DNA from: Anaerolineae bacterium
Lineage (GTDB): Bacteria > Chloroflexota > Anaerolineae > JAADDB01
Assembly: GCA_015486895.1 (NCBI GenBank)
Contig: WFQT01000480.1
Location: 1-9,414, forward strand
Direction: 5' to 3'
DNA: 9,414 bases
The notes beneath the pieces were generated by a model, which did not search any database, was not told the origin of the DNA, and saw only the letters and a list, made by a program, of their open reading frames with translations. This document shows positions 4,787-9,414 of the stretch, piece by piece; position 1 is the stretch's first letter; every line of letters begins with the position of its first letter. The position numbers were made by a program, and so were the translations under genes.

Positions 4787-7700
4787 TATTTCTCCCCTCG
4801 CTTATCTCCCGGTTGTTGCGGGAGCCAGACAGTGAAAGTGCTCCCTTCTGTAGAACTGGTGACTCTAATATCGCCCTGATAGTGACGCAGGATATAGCTC
4901 ACGATGGCCAATCCCAAGCCGCTGCCTGGCTCATTGCTTTCTAAGGCGGAATGGCCGCGATAGAAACGCTCGAAAATATGTTTTTGCTCTTCCTCACTGA
5001 TTCCTAAGCCGGTATCGTGGACGGCAATGGCAACGCCAGCCTGCCCATTATACTCCTTTTCCTCTGCCGATACCCAGACCCGGCCCTCTTTGGTGTAATG
5101 GATCGCGTTGGTCAACAGGTTGAGTAATATCTTTTTCAGATGGTCGCTATCGATCCAAACTGGCGGTAAATCTGCAGGGACATCGTTGCTCAAGGTAAGT
5201 TCCTTCTCGGCAGCTTGCCTGTTTAACGACACCAGCAAGTCATTTACAAATAGCCGTAATGGTATTATCTGTCTTTGGGTCCAGTCCTGTTGTCCCTCTA
5301 TACGGGAGAAAGTCAAGATTTGCTCTACTAACCGTTGCAAGCGCCATGTTTCCTTGTCAAGGATATCCAGGTAGCGTTCTCGGCGCTCTGATTTTCCCCG
5401 TCTCAGGAGCTCTAAATAGAGTTTGAAGTTCGTCAGTGGGGTGCGCAGCTCATGGGAGACGTTGGATACGATCGCTGCGCGCACACGATCCAGGTTCATG
5501 AGCTCTGTAATGTCGTGCAAACCCCATACTAAGCGAGCAGGGCTCTTGTCATCTGGGACGACGACGGGCACCATGTTTAAGTCTATATCGTAAGGGGTGC
5601 CGTCTTTTCTACGGGCAGTAACTTGCCCTTGCCACGACTTTTGTGCTTGCACTGCAGCGGCTGCTTCGAAGAGGACAGCGTGCATGGTTGGGTCGTCGTC
5701 GCTTAGCAAATCTGACCAGGAATTCAGATCACCAAGGCTATAGCCGGTAATTGTTGTGAAAGCAGGGTTAACGGCTAACACCTTTCCCTCCCGGTCCGTG
5801 ATCATAATGCCGTCAGCGATGTTCTGTAAAATTGCATTGCTTTCCCGTTGTTGTCGGTGAAGGGTGTCTGTTCGTTTTGCAACCAACTGCTCCGTCTGCA
5901 AAGCGTAGCGCTCTGTTTCCTGATAGAGCTCGATATTCATTATCATTAGCCTTAGCGGTGTCGCCAAACGGCGTAAGAAGGTAACTTCACTCTCTGACCA
6001 ATCGTGCGCCGTCTGGAAATAATGCAGGGCGAGCACGGCGTGCAAGGCTGAGTGCGAGAATAGAGGCACGGCTATCCAGGAACGCGCATGGTGGGCCTCA
6101 CCGAATGCCCGTAAAGGCTCGCTTGCCAGGAAGGCATCGTTAGTAATGTATGGTTCGCTGTATAGTTCGCTGTTGCTGATTTTCTTGAGCGAGGGAGGCA
6201 GTTCGCTCAGGCTGTGCCAGGCACCAGGGCTCTCTGAAGAGCCCCCTTCGCTGAAGCGATATTCTGCTCTCCATTCCTGGCGCTGGTCATCAATGACGAT
6301 AAAACTTGCTCCATCCACTTCGAGATTGGTTACCAGTTGTTCTAAGACTGTGTTCATGATTTGGCCAAGGTCTAGAGAAGCAGTCATGGCCTGTAATACG
6401 CTGTTGAATGTACTTTCTTCTTTAGCTCTCCGCTTGGCCTCTTGGTAGTCTTGGGCTGCGGTTAAGGAACTCCCGATTTGCCGACCTAATGCCTGCATAA
6501 TGAGGATATCCGTTTCCGAGTATTGGCCTGGGCGTGTTCCGTGGATGTCCAGTACGGCGATAACCTGGTTGTCGTTTAGAACCGGAACGATCACCTCCAT
6601 AGCGGTGTCCACATCTGTACTGTAGCGACACGACTGTTGATGTTTACTTGGGCGAACGTTATTGGCGACGATGACCTGTTGCTTGGTAATTGCCTTCCTT
6701 GTCAGGTCCAGGTCGGCAATGTTTTTGCGAATGACCTGCCGTTGGTAGCCGTAGAATGTTATGATCTCTCCTTCTATTATCCCGATGAATGCTTTAGGTA
6801 GCGCCATTCCTTCTTGTATTTGCTGTAAATAGCTTTGAACTATGCTCAACGGATCCAGTTGCAGGGAGATTTTGCTGCCAATTTCGTTAACGATTTCCAG
6901 CAAGTTCACTTGCCGCCTAGCCTCCATGATGAGAAAATAATTTTTCAGTGCTACGGATAGCTGCCCTGCCAAGGCGTTGACCTCTTTTTGATCTCTGTCA
7001 CTGAAATCTCCGTCTTGCCGGTTGTCTACGGTGAGCACTCCGACGGACTTGCCGTCTACGACAATCGGAACGCCTAGAACGTTACGCAAGGGGAACTCTG
7101 AGCGAACTTGCTGAATGTGACCGGAAGGAGACCGCGTCAGTTCTGAAAGCGCTGGATCGTTGATAATGAGAGGTTGTTGCTGTTGGGCGACGAATCCTAC
7201 TACACTCTCTCCCGGCCGGAAAGTTAGCAACGGCCAGGTACTCTCCGGAACATTGACGGCTGCTCGCACTTCGTAAACACCTTTGTCTTCACTCCAAAGG
7301 AAGATGAGAGCACGTTCAGTTTTCATTGTTTGGGTGACTGCTTTTACCACCAGGCTCATCATTTGGCTTATTTCTGTTGTTCTGCCTAAGGCGATGCCAA
7401 CGTTTAGTAATGCTTCCACCGTGGTGACCTGTTGTTGTAGCGAAGCGTATAGACGGGCGTTTTCCAGGGCAGCAAAGGCTTGGTTGCCGAAAAGTTTGGC
7501 CAATAGCTGGTCCGATTGGGTAAACGGTCTCAGTTGATCGCGGTAAAAGATTATAGCTCCCAATGGGCGTTCAGAAGGCCGGGTGATCGGTGTGACGATG
7601 TAATTCTTGAACCCTTCCTTCTGCATGTGTCCGTAGACTTGTGGCTTTGACTCTTTGATCTGTTCGATGTCGTTGATGACGACCAGGGGGTGTTCTTCGG

Positions 7701-9414
7701 ACAGTGATCGATAACCTGGCAGGGAGCGGTAATGCTCTCTCACGCTGTGAACGTATTCTGGCGAGATGTGATCTGCTACTGGGCAGATCACCGCTCCCTT
7801 TTTGTCGAACGCGCAAAGAAGCGCCCGATCAGCTCGGAGCAAATTCTTTCCGTGGGAGAGTATTACTTTGTATAAGTGCTGCTCATTGACAGTTGTTGCT
7901 AATGCTTCGGTGCTCTTTATCAGCTCCGTTAGCCGTTTTATACGCTCCCGTTCAGCCTGGCGCAGTTGCGCTCGTTGAATGGCCAGGGCAATTTGCTGGA
8001 CCAGTGAGGCCACGAGCTGTTGTGTCGCCGGCGCTGGGGCTCTGCTGTATTGGTAGAAAAGGACAATAAAACCAAATGATTTGTCTACTCCTCCGGGCAA
8101 AGGCAGAAAGTAAAAACCAGTTGTTCTAGGAGGCCAACAGTCGTTTGCTATTGTTACTTCTGAACGCCTAAAGTGGAGAAGCGATCTTTGCCGGTATTCT
8201 TCTTCCCTTTCTGGCCAGAAGGAGGAGGCCCAACGGGCCAGCGCCGTCTGGCAGGAGAATCCGTTGCCTTGACCGGCTAACAAGCGGTAGCGGCCAACGT
8301 TGTCACGGGCATAAAGGACCCCATCGTTGAGATTTAGCAGGGCAAGTAAGCGATCTAAACCTATTTGGGCAGCCTCTTCTGCTTGTTGGGTGGTGTACAA
8401 TGCCGTGACAATGTTGTATAAAAGGGAACCCTGCTCGACGCGTTCTTCCAATTGGGCTAAGATGCGCCGATTTAGCAATGTTCCGGCAATGTGCTGGGCC
8501 ATGACTTGTAAGACATCTAAGTCCTCGGGCGGCATGTCGGCCAGCCGACTGGTGACAAATAGTGTCCCGAGGAGGTCATTACCTAATTGTAGCGGTATGT
8601 TGATGACCTGATGGACGTCTGTGGCTTGTTGTAATGTTTGCAGGAGAGTCGGTGTGATGGCAGCAAAAGACAGCACGTCGGCTATGTTAGTGGTGGTTAC
8701 TAGCTCCGTGGGGTGCAAGGGGCGTAGGCTTTTCTGTGGCTCTTTGCCGGCGAACTGACGGAGCAAATCATGGAGAGAACTTTGATGTACAGGAATATAC
8801 CCATACCATTGATCGTTGGCCTCATCGTGTAAGGACACAAATACGTCCAGGGCATGTTCCAGGATGGAGGTAATGCTAGCACCTAAGATGTCAATAGCGT
8901 CCGCTGTAGTTGCAGCGTTGCTGAGGTTAGAACTAAATGCCAACAACTTCTGAAGGCGATGCGCTACTGCTTCGGCGTGTTGGCGTCCTTGTTCTGTTTT
9001 CTGGATGAGTTTCAGCGCCTGCCAGTTGTTGTTCAGTTGGCGACCAAAGGCAATGAAAGCTGGCTTGTCGTCCGGATAGAGATGCGATAAGGAAACGACC
9101 AGTACGACGTCTATCGGGATCAGGTAGAGATAGGCTAAGTGATAAGCTTCGCTGAAGAATGCTTCCTTCCCTTCTTTTAATAACGACTGAAAAGCGGCGT
9201 GTATGTCTCCTAGGAGGAACCTGTCCTGTTCTGTTTTGGAAATGTTCTGTACGTGGCCCTCGTTGTCAAAGCAGAAGTGCATGGCGGGCATGCCGGCAGA
9301 GGAGAGCAATTCTATGGCTAATGGTAATACCTCTGTTGGTTCGGCAGCGGTTTGTTGCACTGGCAGAATAATGCGGTTCAAAGTGTGTAGGAGCTGGGTC
9401 GTGTGGACCTGCGC
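4786..9414 (-). CDS. Giant multi-GAF/PAS sensor histidine kinase (5' end uncertain or outside window)
   Basis: The frame is open at the right edge. The first possible start in view is TTG at 9381, which has no ribosome-binding site, so the true start probably lies beyond 9414. Residue numbers here count from that TTG (1531 residues). Order: an uncharacterised N-terminal region (1-130); a short helical connector (about 131-147); six GAF-like modules near 148-305, 315-470, 485-645, 655-815, 825-975 and 990-1150, joined by helical linkers; a coiled-coil-like linker (1150-1180); PAS (about 1180-1298, with LQNIADGIMITDREGKVLAV at 1185-1204); HisKA with H1310 in VSHELRTPL; HATPase_c with N-box N1425, G1 box DTGLGI (1456-1461) and G2 box GSGLGLAIV (1486-1494). 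The fourth GAF is the most canonical (NVLGVPI, GVLTVDN). There is no signal peptide or convincing membrane span, so it senses inside the cell. The ligands are unknown. The kinase core is complete. It overlaps the REC-kinase gene, its likely phosphorylation partner. Confidence 0.92.
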   Translation of the reverse strand, partial: AQVHTTQLLHTLNRIILPVQQTAAEPTEVLPLAIELLSSAGMPAMHFCFDNEGHVQNISKTEQDRFLLGDIHAAFQSLLKEGKEAFFSEAYHLAYLYLIPIDVVLVVSLSHLYPDDKPAFIAFGRQLNNNWQALKLIQKTEQGRQHAEAVAHRLQKLLAFSSNLSNAATTADAIDILGASITSILEHALDVFVSLHDEANDQWYGYIPVHQSSLHDLLRQFAGKEPQKSLRPLHPTELVTTTNIADVLSFAAITPTLLQTLQQATDVHQVINIPLQLGNDLLGTLFVTSRLADMPPEDLDVLQVMAQHIAGTLLNRRILAQLEERVEQGSLLYNIVTALYTTQQAEEAAQIGLDRLLALLNLNDGVLYARDNVGRYRLLAGQGNGFSCQTALARWASSFWPEREEEYRQRSLLHFRRSEVTIANDCWPPRTTGFYFLPLPGGVDKSFGFIVLFYQYSRAPAPATQQLVASLVQQIALAIQRAQLRQAERERIKRLTELIKSTEALATTVNEQHLYKVILSHGKNLLRADRALLCAFDKKGAVICPVADHISPEYVHSVREHYRSLPGYRSLSEEHPLVVINDIEQIKESKPQVYGHMQKEGFKNYIVTPITRPSERPLGAIIFYRDQLRPFTQSDQLLAKLFGNQAFAALENARLYASLQQQVTTVEALLNVGIALGRTTEISQMMSLVVKAVTQTMKTERALIFLWSEDKGVYEVRAAVNVPESTWPLLTFRPGESVVGFVAQQQQPLIINDPALSELTRSPSGHIQQVRSEFPLRNVLGVPIVVDGKSVGVLTVDNRQDGDFSDRDQKEVNALAGQLSVALKNYFLIMEARRQVNLLEIVNEIGSKISLQLDPLSIVQSYLQQIQEGMALPKAFIGIIEGEIITFYGYQRQVIRKNIADLDLTRKAITKQQVIVANNVRPSKHQQSCRYSTDVDTAMEVIVPVLNDNQVIAVLDIHGTRPGQYSETDILIMQALGRQIGSSLTAAQDYQEAKRRAKEESTFNSVLQAMTASLDLGQIMNTVLEQLVTNLEVDGASFIVIDDQRQEWRAEYRFSEGGSSESPGAWHSLSELPPSLKKISNSELYSEPYITNDAFLASEPLRAFGEAHHARSWIAVPLFSHSALHAVLALHYFQTAHDWSESEVTFLRRLATPLRLMIMNIELYQETERYALQTEQLVAKRTDTLHRQQRESNAILQNIADGIMITDREGKVLAVNPAFTTITGYSLGDLNSWSDLLSDDDPTMHAVLFEAAAAVQAQKSWQGQVTARRKDGTPYDIDLNMVPVVVPDDKSPARLVWGLHDITELMNLDRVRAAIVSNVSHELRTPLTNFKLYLELLRRGKSERRERYLDILDKETWRLQRLVEQILTFSRIEGQQDWTQRQIIPLRLFVNDLLVSLNRQAAEKELTLSNDVPADLPPVWIDSDHLKKILLNLLTNAIHYTKEGRVWVSAEEKEYNGQAGVAIAVHDTGLGISEEEQKHIFERFYRGHSALESNEPGSGLGLAIVSYILRHYQGDIRVTSSTEGSTFTVWLPQQPGDKRGEK

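Overview
The window is ordinary-looking bacterial chromosome, and every gene I can support lies on the minus strand, so gene order runs from right to left. The best guess for the organism is a member of the Chloroflexota, possibly Anaerolineae or a relative. This rests on the style of the giant multi-GAF histidine kinase, its REC-first kinase partner, a MerR-type regulator with a helical C-terminal domain, and short GTG/CTG-rich intergenic repeats. It is an impression from gene style and was not tested by a search. There are no rRNA, tRNA, CRISPR, transposase or phage genes.

Right part (about 2640-9414), a signalling locus. A soluble sensor histidine kinase of at least 1531 residues has a poorly characterised N-terminus, about six GAF-like modules, one PAS domain and a complete HisKA/HATPase core. 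Its reading frame is still open at the right edge. Its stop codon overlaps the start of a second kinase (TAATG), a 375-residue protein with an N-terminal receiver domain followed by HisKA and HATPase. After a 131-base gap holding a good sigma70-type promoter comes a MerR-type DNA-binding protein with an all-helical, cysteine-free C-terminal domain. Three bases after its stop begins a 56-residue single-span membrane protein. The simplest model is that the large kinase phosphorylates the receiver of the second one. Neither kinase is fused to a DNA-binding output, so the neighbouring MerR-type protein is a candidate output, by position only.

Middle (about 2169-2639), a stretch without genes. It holds a MITE-like nested imperfect inverted repeat (about 2220-2410), a further fragment with similar wording, and the promoter of the next gene. 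The left end of the repeat supplies the apparent -35 box of that promoter and also a false upstream ATG, so I moved the start of the next gene to a GTG at 2168.

Left part (1-2168). A seven-span membrane protein of unknown function overlaps by four bases (GTGA) a TrmB-type tRNA (guanine-N7) methyltransferase with some altered signature residues. After a 237-base spacer with a perfect TATAAT box and a possibly structured leader comes a family 2 glycosyltransferase of the polyprenol-phosphate-mannose synthase type, which runs off the left edge of the window.
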